From assembly GCA_038251595.1 (NCBI GenBank), contig JBBSBC010000035.1:1-25408 (forward strand): a stretch of DNA of 25,408 bases. Direction: 5' to 3'. Each line of letters begins with the position of its first letter. The first letter of the stretch is position 1. Of this stretch, positions 14,671 through 24,094 are shown piece by piece. This DNA is from JADLCX01 sp038251595. Its GTDB lineage: Bacteria > Planctomycetota > Phycisphaerae > Phycisphaerales > UBA1924. The notes beneath the pieces are model-generated. The model was given only the letters and a program-made list of their open reading frames with translations, searched no databases and was not told the origin of the DNA. The position numbers and the translations under genes are program-made.

Positions 14671-17600
14671 ATGTGTGCTGTGTTCAATTTGAATATTCGG
14701 TCTAGCGTGCGTTTTCCGTTGGTTGCCTGTCTGACTTCACTTATCGGGGTGTTGATCGGTGTCTCCTCGACACACGCTCAGCCGATCGTGATCAACCCGG
14801 CAGCGTTGCCGGGACCAGACGCCGTTCGCGACGTTCAAGCCGGAGCCGCGCTTCGCGCGGCCATGGACGAGCTTGTGAACTTCCCTCGACCAGTCAACGA
14901 AATTGTCCTTCAAGCTGGTCCGGGTGGACCAGCCTTCGCGTATGTCCTGGATCGCCAGGTTCTCGACTCCGGCACACCAGCGGCAGGCCTCACCGGCACC
15001 AAGACGGTTCGCAGCAACGCCAGCGGGTTGCCCATCGTCATCACGGTGCGCGGCGAAGGGGCCACACAGATCCGCATCCGCCGCGATCCTACGAGGAACA
15101 CGGATGTTGGCGCAGACACGAACGCACGTTTCCGTATCTTCAACGTTGAAATTGGTGGCTCGCTCATCCTCGAAAACCTGCAACTTGAAAATGGCAGCGC
15201 TGGTGAAGGTGGCGCGGTTCGCAGTGCATCAGGCGACCTGCTCCGATTGACGACCTGTTCCATTCTGAATAACCAGGCTCGCAGCCAGGGTGGTGGCATC
15301 TTTGCTCGCCAGACTCCGCCTCGGCAGGAGCTTCAGGGCGACTTCGGCGCTGCACGCAATGATTTCGGACTCATCATCAACGATTGCGCCGTCCAGGGCA
15401 ATCGGGTGACCAACGCCGGATCGCAGGGCGAAGGTGGCGGTGGTATCTACTCAACCGAATCCCAGTTCCTCTTGCTTGGCTCGTCTATCACGTGCAACAG
15501 CATCGTTTCGACCTCACCAGTTTCGCCCTCAACATCAGGCAACGGCGGCGGGTTGTTCTACAACCGCGGCGCCCTCGCCCCCTTCAAGTTCCAACTCCGC
15601 CCGAACACCGCAGCCAGGCCGGTCATCTTCAGTTGCAACAGCGTCAACTCGATCTCGGGCAGCGGTGGTGGTGCGTTCATCAACGGTGCGACTCGTGACA
15701 CACCCGATGGCTTCGGTCTGGGCCCGCAAGAGGATGTTGTCGCGCAGTTCTACTCGAACTCGGCGGCTGAGGCCGGTGGTGGACTCTACCTGGTCAGCGT
15801 TGAACTGATCCTTTTGAGGTCGCAGTTCGGTCAGCAGGGCAGCCAGGTCTGTGATGGTGGTGCATGCACCGCACCCGCAGGTCCGAGCGATTTCCCGAAC
15901 TCCAACCAGTTCCGTTGGAACGTCGCGCCTCAAGGTGGCGGTGTGTTTGTCACTGCTTCGACCGCTCGCTTCATTCGCTGCAACTTTGACCACAACTGGG
16001 CACGCACGCAGGGCGGGTTCATCGGCAAGGGTGGTGGTGCCTTCGGCCTCGGAGGCACAACCGTCTTTGAAGAGTGCTGCTTTACCGGTAACTCTGCCGA
16101 CAACACCGGCGGTGGTGCGTATATGCAGAACAAGTCGAACCCTTTGTTTGATGACTGCGTCTTCAAACAGAATCGTGCGATCCGCGGCGGTGGTATCGGC
16201 ATGGCCGCCGAGGCCGAGGCCCTGATCTACAACTGCGTTGTGACCCACAACGTCGGTCGCAACGAAGGTGGCGGTGTTTGGATTCAGGATGCCACACCAT
16301 CCATGCTGCACACAACGATCGCTCGGAACCTGAGCGCGGGCCTCGGTCTTGCACCTCCCGCGGCGGGTAATATCACGGGCGGTACGGGTGTTCATCGCTC
16401 CGTGGTCGATGACACCGGCCAGCCGGTGACCACCGGTGCTGACATTCTGAACTGCATCATCTGGGGAAACGCACGCGGTCTGTCGGGCAACAACGGTGGA
16501 TCATTGAGTTCCGCCGGTGCTGGCCCGCCTTTCGCCGGTTCGGCCGCCACGGTCTTCGTCCGCTTCAGCCTTATCGATACGCTCGACGGTTCTTCGTTCC
16601 CGGCGACTCGCGCCCCATCAGATCCGCTTCTCCCTGCCGTTGCCGGATCGAACTTCGACTCGGACCCTCGCTTTGTCAACCTCGATGGCACCGATGCGGC
16701 ACTGACGCCCGATGGCAACGTTCACTTGACATGCCCCTCGCCCGCGATCGATCGTGCGAGCCTTGCGCACGCTTTGGCCAAGATTGCGGAGTTTGTCAAC
16801 CTGAACGACAGCCCGGTCTTCCAAACTTACCGTGCAACGTCTCCCTCTTCGAACCTTACCGCCGCAGCGATGTTGACCGGCGCAGATCTGCCGTTGTTCG
16901 TCAAGCTCTTCGGCCACGATTACGACGACAAGGCCTTTACTGATGGCGATCCGATTGAAACACGGCAATACAGCCTGCTTGGCGATGAAGCCTGCCCCGC
17001 CGCCAACTGCCGTTCGACACCGTACATTGGTGGTGAGGCAGTACAAATCCGCACATGTCGCGCGACGCAGTGCCAGTCGGATATGGGTGCTGATGAGTCT
17101 CGTAACCTCTTTGTTGTGCCACCGATCGCCGACAAGGTCGTCTGTCTTGGTGGCTCGCAGTCTTTCACCGCGACGGCCAACTGCCCCGACCGTTCCGCCT
17201 GCGACCCCAACACCGCTGGCCCGACGTTCCTCTTCCAGTGGTGCCGGCTTGATGTTGGTGTTGGCGGAGTGTGCATTGAGGTCCCGATCAACAATCCGTT
17301 CATTCCCGGCCAGGCCGTAGCACCGGGTTACTCGGTCTCACCCGGCAACGGAACACCGGGCACATCGTCAACCCTGACGATCAACCCCGCCATCGCTCGT
17401 GACAACACCGTCTTCAAGGTCAAGGTCTTCCGCGGCGGGCTGGGTGTCTTCGCCCCGCTCGGCGGCTTTGTGACCGTCAATGACGTCAACTACAACGTCG
17501 AAGGTTGCGACCCGCTCTTCGGTTGCCCGCCCGCCTTCCAGCTTGCCCGCCTGTTCGTGATTGATCCGCCCACCGTTGTCGTTGTTCCCCCCAACCCCGA

Positions 17601-20600
17601 CATCGTCTGCCGCACAAGCAACCAATGCCTTGAGTGGGATGTGACGTGGGCCGTCCTTCCGACCACGCCCATCACACAGTGCGGGTACACAAGCGTTGCT
17701 CCCATCGCCTGCATTCCTACGTTCGCCTTCACCAAGTCAACAGCGATCGAAGGCGCGGCCGTTCCCATCGCTTCAAACGATCCTCGCATCCAGAGCGATG
17801 CACCCGTCATTGCCAACGGTCGCGCTACTCAGCGTTGGCGTCTCTGCTTCACCAATGCTCAAGACTCAGATTGCGCCCGCTACAACCTGACCGTCAACTG
17901 CGGCAATCTCGCCGCCGGCAAGTGCACGCCCGCATCGGCTGCGGCCGATCTGTGCGTCACACCTCCGCCCACAGCCACCGCGGGCGGCGATAAGACCGTC
18001 TGCGAAGGTGGCGCCCAGACGCTGACCTTCACCGCCACGTTCCCCAACTCGTTGTGCGTCTTCTGCCCCGGTGTGCCCTGCATCGGTTCGGCGGTCGTCA
18101 CCAAGAACGGTGTCGCCCTTCCCGCCGCGTCCTATGTCTGCGATCCGATCAACGCGAGCCGTCAGATCAACTGCCGCGTCGTGTTTGCTTCAGCGGTGGC
18201 TGCCGACTGCGGCACGTACTGCATCGAAGCCCGCTGCAGCAACCTTGCGGATGGCAAGTGCGGGCTGGCCCGTGCGTGTGCCAACCTCTGTGTCCTTCCC
18301 CTGCCCATTGTGACGGCCGATCCGCCGCAGTCGGTCTGCACCGGCGGTGCTCAGACGCTCAACTTCTCGGCCACGTTCCCGGTCGGTGCGTGTGCGTTCT
18401 GCACAGCGTCGTCCTGCACACCTTCAGTGGTGATCCGGAGGGCTGGCGTTGTCCTGCCCGCGGCCTCATTCACCTGTGACCCCATCACCGCGGCCCGCGT
18501 CATCAACTGCCGCGTCCGCGTCGCCTCGGCGACCAATGCCGATTGTGCTGAATACTGCATCGAAGCAACGTGCAGCAACCTCTCGACCCAGGGCAAGTGC
18601 GGCATCGCCCGTGCGTGTACCACGCTCTGTGTCCTGCCTCCGATCACCGCCTCGGCTGATCCGGATAAGTCGGTCTGCGAGGGTGGCCGCCAGACGCTCA
18701 ACTTCTCAGCAACCTTCCCGGTTGGCTCGTGCCAGTTCTGCACCGGTGCTTCGTGCACACCTTCGATCGTTCTCAAGAAGGGTGCCGCGATCATTCCGGC
18801 CGCTTCCTACACCTGCGACCCGATCACCGCTGGCCGCACCATCAACTGCCGCCTCGTCATCAATACGGCCACACTGGCGGATTGTGCCGAGTACTGCATC
18901 GAAGCGACCTGTGGCAATCTTGCCACCGGCAAGTGCGGCCTGACCCGTGCGTGTACACGCCTGTGCGTGCTCGCCCCACCCACCGCGGGTGGTGATCCTG
19001 ATGCGACGGTCTGCCTGAATGGCGATCAGACGATCAACTTCTTCGCCAACTTCCCCGTCGGCACCTGCCAGTTCTGCACCAACGCTTCTTGCACACCGAC
19101 CGTGGTGCTCAAGAAGGATGGCGTGGCTCTTCCCTCGAACCGCTACACCTGCGATCCGATCACCGCGGCTCGCCGCATCAACTGCCGCATCCGCTTCAAC
19201 CCCGCAGCCCTGGCTGATCAGGCCGAGTACTGCATCGAAGCCTCTTGCAGCAATCTTACTGATGGCAAGTGCGTAACCGCTCGATACTGTGCGAAGCTCT
19301 GCATCGTTCAGCCGAGCATCTCGACCAGCGACCAGAAGGTCTGCGTTGGCGGCCAGCAGACTCTTGAGTTCACGGCCAACTACCCGCCCGGAAACCCTGC
19401 CTTCTGCCCGACCGGCGCATGTACACCGATCGTGACCATCACCAAGAATGGTGTGAATCTTCCCGCCTCGCAGGTCACCTGCACGCCCCTAAATGCCAAC
19501 GCTCAGATTTGCCGCGTCGTCATCCCAAGCGCGACATTGGCTGATGCGGGCGAGTATTGTGCTTCATTGAGTTGCAGCAACCTGACGGCGGCCAAGTGCC
19601 CGCCGGTCCGAGCATGTGCTCGACTCTGCGTCGTTCCCGCGCCAACCTGCGGGGCCGATTCGCCCGCTTGCGTATGCCGCGGCGGCGATCAGACGATCAA
19701 CCTGTTTGCTACCTTCCCGCTTCCAACTGGGCCGGCCGCTTCGTTCTGCCCGGTTGGTCTGGCCGACTGCATCCCGGCGGTCACGATCAAGAAGGGCGGC
19801 GTCGTCCTCGCGGCTGATCGGTTCACCTGCGATCCGATCACCGCTCAGCGTCGCATCAACTGCCGCGTTTCGATCATCGATGCTCTCGACAGCGATGCTG
19901 GCGAATACTGCATCGAGGCCACCTACTCAAACATCAGCCCAACCAAGTGCCCACCCACACGGTGCTGCACAACGTTGACGGTTGAGAATCCTCCATCCAT
20001 CACATCGACAACACCTACCAAGATCTGCATTGGTCAGGACTCGATGTCGGACATCACGTTCACCGCGCCTCCCTGCTGCACCCCTGCGTTCAGCTTCCGC
20101 AAGGATGGCGTGGCGATCAGCCTTGGTTCGCACTTCCAGTTCACCGGCACGGGCGGCACTCGCCAGTTCAAGATCCGCAACGCCACGATCGACGATCGCG
20201 GGCTCTACGAGATCTGCCTCAGTTGCTCCAACCTGAACTCCAACAAGTGTGATCAGGTCTGCACAACCTTCCGCGTCGATATCCTCGAACCGCCAACCAT
20301 CTCACCGCCCCCGCCCGTTTCTACCTGCCGCGGCGACAGCGAAGAGTGCTTCACGTTCAGCTACACCCACAACCCGCTCTGCCCCGCACTCTTCACCCTG
20401 CGCAAGGGCGCGGTCGTCCTCTGCGCCAACGTTCCTGAGTTTGACAACCCCGCAACTCCCGGCGTGCAGGAGAATCGGTGTGTCAACGGTCGGTTTACCT
20501 TCCGTCCGGGTGCGGCGGCCAACACCCGCGAGGTGTGCATCACCAATGTTCAGGATGGCGATGCCGGTGACTACCAGCTCTGCATCACCTACGCCAACCT

Positions 20601-22299
20601 TAACCCCATCGGTGTCTGCGAAGCATGTGCAACGGTGCGTGTGAATGTTGACACGATCATCGTCATGCTTCCGCCGCTGTGTGTCTGCCCCGATCAGCGC
20701 ACCGAACTCTGTGCAACGGTTGACGGCTGCGACGGTGTCCCCGAAGTGATCTACTGCTTCACATGGTTCAAGAATGGCGTGATCTACCAGTTCAACGGTC
20801 AGACTTTCGACGGTTGCTCACCTACCGGCACCAACTCTTCGTGCATCACGGTCGTCGCTCCGCCGAGTATGGATACGCCCGACCTCTACCGCGTCCGTGT
20901 GACACCCAACAACCCCGCCACCTGCCCCTGCCCGCCTGCCGAGACCACGACACAGGTTCGCCTCTGCCCGCCCGAGCAATGCTGCTGGTGCGTGCCCTGC
21001 GAAGACCCCCACCTCGCATGGGATAATGGTCGCTACGACCGCATCGACGGCGCGTTCTCCGCCATTCCCGCGCTCTACGAGTTCCCCGAGATCAAAGTTG
21101 CCGACGACTTCAGCCTCTGCGAGGGCAACCTGCACAAGCTCAAGAAGTTCGCCGGAACGATGCGAATCCGTCAGAACCCCGCGCTGCCCTACAAGGCAAC
21201 CCTCACCCTCTACGAGGACTGCGACGGCTGCCCCGGCCGCGTCATCAAAGTCTTCGATGACACCTACATCGATAACGTCTGCCGCTTTGGCGATCCTGAT
21301 GCCGACGGCTTCCAGGAGATCGTCTTTGAGTTCAACCTGATGGATCAGGATGAGAAGTTCTGGCTCGAAGGTGGCGCGACCTATTGGTTCTCGCTGCAAG
21401 GTCGTGGCGAACTGACCGAGGGCTATGAGGCCTACTGGGTCACCGCCAACAACCGCGTCATCCGCGGCTCTGTTCCCAAGAAGATGGAAATCGGCGTTGA
21501 TCAGACGTGGCGCCCTCTCGACGAATGCTGCATCGAGTGCACCGATCTGTCGTTCTGTGTCGAGGCTGAGATGTGCAAGATCCTGATCGACAATGGCAAG
21601 CCCGGGCCGGCACGCACGGCCGGTGGCTCTCGTTCCGAGAAGTCCACTTCCCCGTCTCGCAACTCCCGCGCAGCCGATCAGCTCGTGATCAACACCTGCA
21701 ACGACTACAAGGTCTGCGTGATCGAGGGCTACATCTACACCAACTGCATCGGCTTCAACTCATGGCTTGAGATCTATGAGAACGATTGCAATATGCCCGC
21801 GTATCTCCTCACGGGCACACCCTACTTCCGCTGGTTGGCCGAGAGCGTGGTTGATCTTGAGTACACCGTGACCATCGACGGTGTCGAGTTGCGCGTCTAC
21901 AAGGTCTCGTTCTGCCCAGTGCCCAATCAGCAATACCCGATGGGACTGATCTTCCAGCGCAACCGCAACTACTGGGTCTCGATCTCGGTCGAGGACACCT
22001 TCAGCCAGATTCAGCGCGCCTACTTCGCATGGAACCGCGATCCATGCGATACATGCCTGATCAACTTCATGCCCGGCAAGGAGATTGCTCCGGGTCGTGG
22101 CGTGGTTCGTTGGACAGGTGTTGCGAACGACTTCGCCTTCCGTATCGCGGCGAAGGCGCTTCAACCCGGAATGACCGATCCGAGCCCGGTGCCGATCATT
22201 GTGCCCCCGACCTGTCCGCAGGATGTTAATGGTGACGGCAATGTCACCCTTCAGGATCTCTTCGACTACCTCGACATCTTCTTCTCCGGCTGCCCATAA
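14671..22299 (+). CDS. giant exported protein: beta-helix, Cys-rich Ig-like repeats, dockerin-like tail
   Basis: A 2542-residue secreted protein, probably a surface or adhesion protein. The start ATG 14671 (MCAVFNLNIRSSVRFPLVA) gives a signal peptide with cleavage near THAQ-PIV (about 34-36); the frame is open to 14545, so an earlier start (ATG 14593) is possible but would bury the signal. Residues about 160-600 are a right-handed parallel beta-helix with repeated CxxxxN...GGGxx turns (SILNNQARSQGGGIF, CFTGNSADNTGGGAYM, CVFKQNRAIRGGGIG), ending in a choice-of-anchor-Q-like CPSPAIDRA (about 690). Residues about 816-2103 hold about 11 Ig-like units of 95-150 residues, the central six unusually alike and with up to 12 Cys each. 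Residues about 2104-2510 form a Cys-containing module (ADDFSLCEGN...), perhaps two jelly-roll-like halves separated by a basic Ser/Arg-rich linker. The last 28 residues, CPQDVNGDGNVTLQDLF...SGCP, are a single dockerin-like calcium loop. No catalytic site was recognised. Confidence 0.88.
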   Translation: MCAVFNLNIRSSVRFPLVACLTSLIGVLIGVSSTHAQPIVINPAALPGPDAVRDVQAGAALRAAMDELVNFPRPVNEIVLQAGPGGPAFAYVLDRQVLDSGTPAAGLTGTKTVRSNASGLPIVITVRGEGATQIRIRRDPTRNTDVGADTNARFRIFNVEIGGSLILENLQLENGSAGEGGAVRSASGDLLRLTTCSILNNQARSQGGGIFARQTPPRQELQGDFGAARNDFGLIINDCAVQGNRVTNAGSQGEGGGGIYSTESQFLLLGSSITCNSIVSTSPVSPSTSGNGGGLFYNRGALAPFKFQLRPNTAARPVIFSCNSVNSISGSGGGAFINGATRDTPDGFGLGPQEDVVAQFYSNSAAEAGGGLYLVSVELILLRSQFGQQGSQVCDGGACTAPAGPSDFPNSNQFRWNVAPQGGGVFVTASTARFIRCNFDHNWARTQGGFIGKGGGAFGLGGTTVFEECCFTGNSADNTGGGAYMQNKSNPLFDDCVFKQNRAIRGGGIGMAAEAEALIYNCVVTHNVGRNEGGGVWIQDATPSMLHTTIARNLSAGLGLAPPAAGNITGGTGVHRSVVDDTGQPVTTGADILNCIIWGNARGLSGNNGGSLSSAGAGPPFAGSAATVFVRFSLIDTLDGSSFPATRAPSDPLLPAVAGSNFDSDPRFVNLDGTDAALTPDGNVHLTCPSPAIDRASLAHALAKIAEFVNLNDSPVFQTYRATSPSSNLTAAAMLTGADLPLFVKLFGHDYDDKAFTDGDPIETRQYSLLGDEACPAANCRSTPYIGGEAVQIRTCRATQCQSDMGADESRNLFVVPPIADKVVCLGGSQSFTATANCPDRSACDPNTAGPTFLFQWCRLDVGVGGVCIEVPINNPFIPGQAVAPGYSVSPGNGTPGTSSTLTINPAIARDNTVFKVKVFRGGLGVFAPLGGFVTVNDVNYNVEGCDPLFGCPPAFQLARLFVIDPPTVVVVPPNPDIVCRTSNQCLEWDVTWAVLPTTPITQCGYTSVAPIACIPTFAFTKSTAIEGAAVPIASNDPRIQSDAPVIANGRATQRWRLCFTNAQDSDCARYNLTVNCGNLAAGKCTPASAAADLCVTPPPTATAGGDKTVCEGGAQTLTFTATFPNSLCVFCPGVPCIGSAVVTKNGVALPAASYVCDPINASRQINCRVVFASAVAADCGTYCIEARCSNLADGKCGLARACANLCVLPLPIVTADPPQSVCTGGAQTLNFSATFPVGACAFCTASSCTPSVVIRRAGVVLPAASFTCDPITAARVINCRVRVASATNADCAEYCIEATCSNLSTQGKCGIARACTTLCVLPPITASADPDKSVCEGGRQTLNFSATFPVGSCQFCTGASCTPSIVLKKGAAIIPAASYTCDPITAGRTINCRLVINTATLADCAEYCIEATCGNLATGKCGLTRACTRLCVLAPPTAGGDPDATVCLNGDQTINFFANFPVGTCQFCTNASCTPTVVLKKDGVALPSNRYTCDPITAARRINCRIRFNPAALADQAEYCIEASCSNLTDGKCVTARYCAKLCIVQPSISTSDQKVCVGGQQTLEFTANYPPGNPAFCPTGACTPIVTITKNGVNLPASQVTCTPLNANAQICRVVIPSATLADAGEYCASLSCSNLTAAKCPPVRACARLCVVPAPTCGADSPACVCRGGDQTINLFATFPLPTGPAASFCPVGLADCIPAVTIKKGGVVLAADRFTCDPITAQRRINCRVSIIDALDSDAGEYCIEATYSNISPTKCPPTRCCTTLTVENPPSITSTTPTKICIGQDSMSDITFTAPPCCTPAFSFRKDGVAISLGSHFQFTGTGGTRQFKIRNATIDDRGLYEICLSCSNLNSNKCDQVCTTFRVDILEPPTISPPPPVSTCRGDSEECFTFSYTHNPLCPALFTLRKGAVVLCANVPEFDNPATPGVQENRCVNGRFTFRPGAAANTREVCITNVQDGDAGDYQLCITYANLNPIGVCEACATVRVNVDTIIVMLPPLCVCPDQRTELCATVDGCDGVPEVIYCFTWFKNGVIYQFNGQTFDGCSPTGTNSSCITVVAPPSMDTPDLYRVRVTPNNPATCPCPPAETTTQVRLCPPEQCCWCVPCEDPHLAWDNGRYDRIDGAFSAIPALYEFPEIKVADDFSLCEGNLHKLKKFAGTMRIRQNPALPYKATLTLYEDCDGCPGRVIKVFDDTYIDNVCRFGDPDADGFQEIVFEFNLMDQDEKFWLEGGATYWFSLQGRGELTEGYEAYWVTANNRVIRGSVPKKMEIGVDQTWRPLDECCIECTDLSFCVEAEMCKILIDNGKPGPARTAGGSRSEKSTSPSRNSRAADQLVINTCNDYKVCVIEGYIYTNCIGFNSWLEIYENDCNMPAYLLTGTPYFRWLAESVVDLEYTVTIDGVELRVYKVSFCPVPNQQYPMGLIFQRNRNYWVSISVEDTFSQIQRAYFAWNRDPCDTCLINFMPGKEIAPGRGVVRWTGVANDFAFRIAAKALQPGMTDPSPVPIIVPPTCPQDVNGDGNVTLQDLFDYLDIFFSGCP
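17961..19980 (+). repeat. tandem ~336-bp repeats coding Cys-rich Ig-like units (six copies)
   Basis: Six successive units share the pattern VC-GG-QTL-F-A-FP, then a CxFC...C-P pair, K-GV-LPA, CDPITA-R-INCR, A-Y-CIEA-CSNL-GKC. The marker (A/G)(C/T)CTGYGAYCCSATCA-type block or its equivalent recurs at about 18136, 18472, 18811, 19147, 19477 and 19825, giving spacings of 336, 339, 336, 330 and 348 bp, all multiples of three. Units begin near 17983, 18316, 18655, 18991, 19324 and 19654. The conservation at DNA level (for example ATCAACTGCCGC in most copies) implies duplication within the gene. Less similar Ig-like units flank the block on both sides. Confidence 0.88.
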
Positions 22300-22347
22300 G
22301 CAGCACCTACACTTCAGTTCCTGCTGAAGCCTGACGTGTTTCCATTA

Positions 22348-22384
22348 CCCCTCGGCCCAAAAATGGCCGAGGGGTTTTTTTTTT
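22348..22384 (+). terminator. intrinsic terminator after the giant gene
   Basis: A perfect 10-bp stem CCCCTCGGCC / GGCCGAGGGG (22348-22357 with 22365-22374), seven-base loop CAAAAAT and a run of ten T (22375-22384). It lies 48 bp after the stop codon of the giant gene and insulates the phosphatase gene. Confidence 0.96.
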
Positions 22385-22462
22385 GCATTTGATGACACTC
22401 ACACCGATTCCCGATATCGAGCGAAGTCGCGCACCGATAATCTGAGTTCACGAGGAGCTCGC

Positions 22463-24094
22463 ATGAAGGCAGACGCTGTAAGCATGACGTTGCGGGCCAT
22501 CGCTGGTCCGACCGCGGTCGATCGTCAACTCAACGATGGTGGACGACTCTCTATCGGACGATCAGTCGGATGCGATCTCTGCCTGGCGGATGGGAGCGTG
22601 TCGCGCGAGCACGCGACGATCAGTTGGGCCGACGGTGCGGGCACCGTCATGGATCTTCGCAGCGTCGGGGGCACGATGGTCAACGGGGTTCGCATCGTGC
22701 CCGGCCAGCCGGTCGCGATCGGGATCGGTGACCTGATCGCCATCGGTCCTTGGATTCTGTGCGTCAGATTGTCTTCCGAACACCCTTCGCCTGTTCCCAC
22801 GCTTGACGATACCGCATCGCGCGATCTGGCCATTGAGCGGATCGATCGTCCCGCTGAACTCGCCGGTGCCGAGCAGCGGTTGCAGTTGCTCATCGATTGC
22901 ATCGCGGGGTTTAACTCGGCGTGCGATGAGCAATCGCTCGCCGCCGCGGCGGTCCACGCCGCATTAAAGGGCACATCTTTTCGCCGTGCGGCCCTGCTCC
23001 GAGGTGTTTCCGGGGGTGAGAGCGAGAGCATCGAAGTGCTTGCCTCGTTGAGGCGTGATCCGGGCTCGATCGATGGATTCATCTTCAGCCGCTCGCTCGT
23101 TCGTGAGGCCATGCAAGGGCACACCGTGGCGCTTAGTTCACGCCGTGCCGATGTGGATGAGCGGAGCATTGCGGATATCGGAATTCAGACGGCCCTCTGT
23201 CTGCCCATCCATCTGGCCGGAGCGGTGACCGCCGTGTTGTACCTGGATTCGCGTCGCGGCGAGCGGGCCGCCGATCCCGCGAACACGTCGTACTGCGAGG
23301 CGGTTGCGCGTGCCTGTGGCCTGGCGCTCGCTAACCTCAAGCGTGACGAACTCGAACGCCGCCAGCGGGTCATGGCGCAGGAACTGGCCGCGGCCCGCGA
23401 GGCGCAGCGAATGCTTGTCGCCTCGGATATTGGAGTGTGTGGCTCGATTCGCTTCGCAGCGAAGATGCGTCCGGGTCTCGTGGTTGCGGGCGACCTGTAC
23501 GATGTTATTCCGTTGGAAGATGGCCGCACGGGCGTGGTGATCGGTGATGTGTCCGGGCGCGGACTCGGATCGGGCATAGTGATGGCCATGACTCAGGCGC
23601 ACCTTCACTCGGGTGTTGAGATGCTCGGCGATCCGGCGCTTGCGTTGACGAAGGTCAACAGGTTCATATGCGATCGGCTTGAAGGGGGCCGATTCGTTTC
23701 CATCTGGATCGGGCTGATCGCGCCCGATGGCGAAGTGCTGTATGTCGACGCCGGACATGGACATGCGAGAATGATCGGCGCGCAGGGTGAATGTAAGCAG
23801 TTGAAATCCGGCGGCGATATCCCTCTGGGCATTGATCCGTTCCGAATCTACAGCCCCGAACGATGTATGCTCCGCGCGGGCGAACGGCTTGTGCTCTACA
23901 GCGATGGCATCCTCGAGCAGCGGAACATGAGTGGTGCTGAGTTCGGTATCGAGAGACTCGAAGCCGCGCTCAGGCAATCATCGAACGAAGCTGATGATGC
24001 CATCACGGTCTTCGCGGCGCTGGAAGCGTTTGAGGAAGGTGCCGCGCCAACCGACGACGCCACGGTGGTGTCGATCGCGTTGAATCGAGCGTAG
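22463..24094 (+). CDS. FHA-GAF-SpoIIE type PP2C phosphatase
   Basis: A 543-residue cytoplasmic signalling protein. An FHA phosphothreonine-binding domain occupies about 25-103 with all key residues (IGRS at 31-34, SREH at 47-50, VNG at 73-75). A GAF-like sensor domain follows (about 135-293, ending CLPIHLAGAVTAVLYLDSRRGE). A helical linker LERRQRVMAQELAAAREAQRML (in the usual place before RsbU/SpoIIE catalytic domains) leads to the phosphatase (about 325-541) with metal-binding residues in VAGDLYDV (D344), VIGDVSGRGLGS (D362), YVDAGHGHARM, LYSDGILEQ (D481) and TDDATVV (D531/D532). GAGGAG at 22452-22457 places the start at ATG 22463. Such proteins dephosphorylate anti-sigma-antagonist-like partners in partner-switching, but no STAS or anti-sigma gene is in the window. 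The FHA domain suggests control by a Ser/Thr kinase. Confidence 0.93.
   Translation: MKADAVSMTLRAIAGPTAVDRQLNDGGRLSIGRSVGCDLCLADGSVSREHATISWADGAGTVMDLRSVGGTMVNGVRIVPGQPVAIGIGDLIAIGPWILCVRLSSEHPSPVPTLDDTASRDLAIERIDRPAELAGAEQRLQLLIDCIAGFNSACDEQSLAAAAVHAALKGTSFRRAALLRGVSGGESESIEVLASLRRDPGSIDGFIFSRSLVREAMQGHTVALSSRRADVDERSIADIGIQTALCLPIHLAGAVTAVLYLDSRRGERAADPANTSYCEAVARACGLALANLKRDELERRQRVMAQELAAAREAQRMLVASDIGVCGSIRFAAKMRPGLVVAGDLYDVIPLEDGRTGVVIGDVSGRGLGSGIVMAMTQAHLHSGVEMLGDPALALTKVNRFICDRLEGGRFVSIWIGLIAPDGEVLYVDAGHGHARMIGAQGECKQLKSGGDIPLGIDPFRIYSPERCMLRAGERLVLYSDGILEQRNMSGAEFGIERLEAALRQSSNEADDAITVFAALEAFEEGAAPTDDATVVSIALNRA

Noticed and set aside
15535..16395. 286-codon open frame on the minus strand within the giant gene
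   Set aside because: Shadow of the beta-helix coding sequence; composition (Arg/Ala/Thr-rich without motifs) and GC-rich codon bias explain the open frame.
17961..19980. Tandem array considered as CRISPR or satellite DNA
   Set aside because: Period of about 336 bp keeps one open reading frame with conserved residues; it codes for protein repeats.
23138..23977. 279-codon minus-strand frame inside the phosphatase gene
   Set aside because: Opposite the PP2C catalytic motifs; no recognisable protein features.
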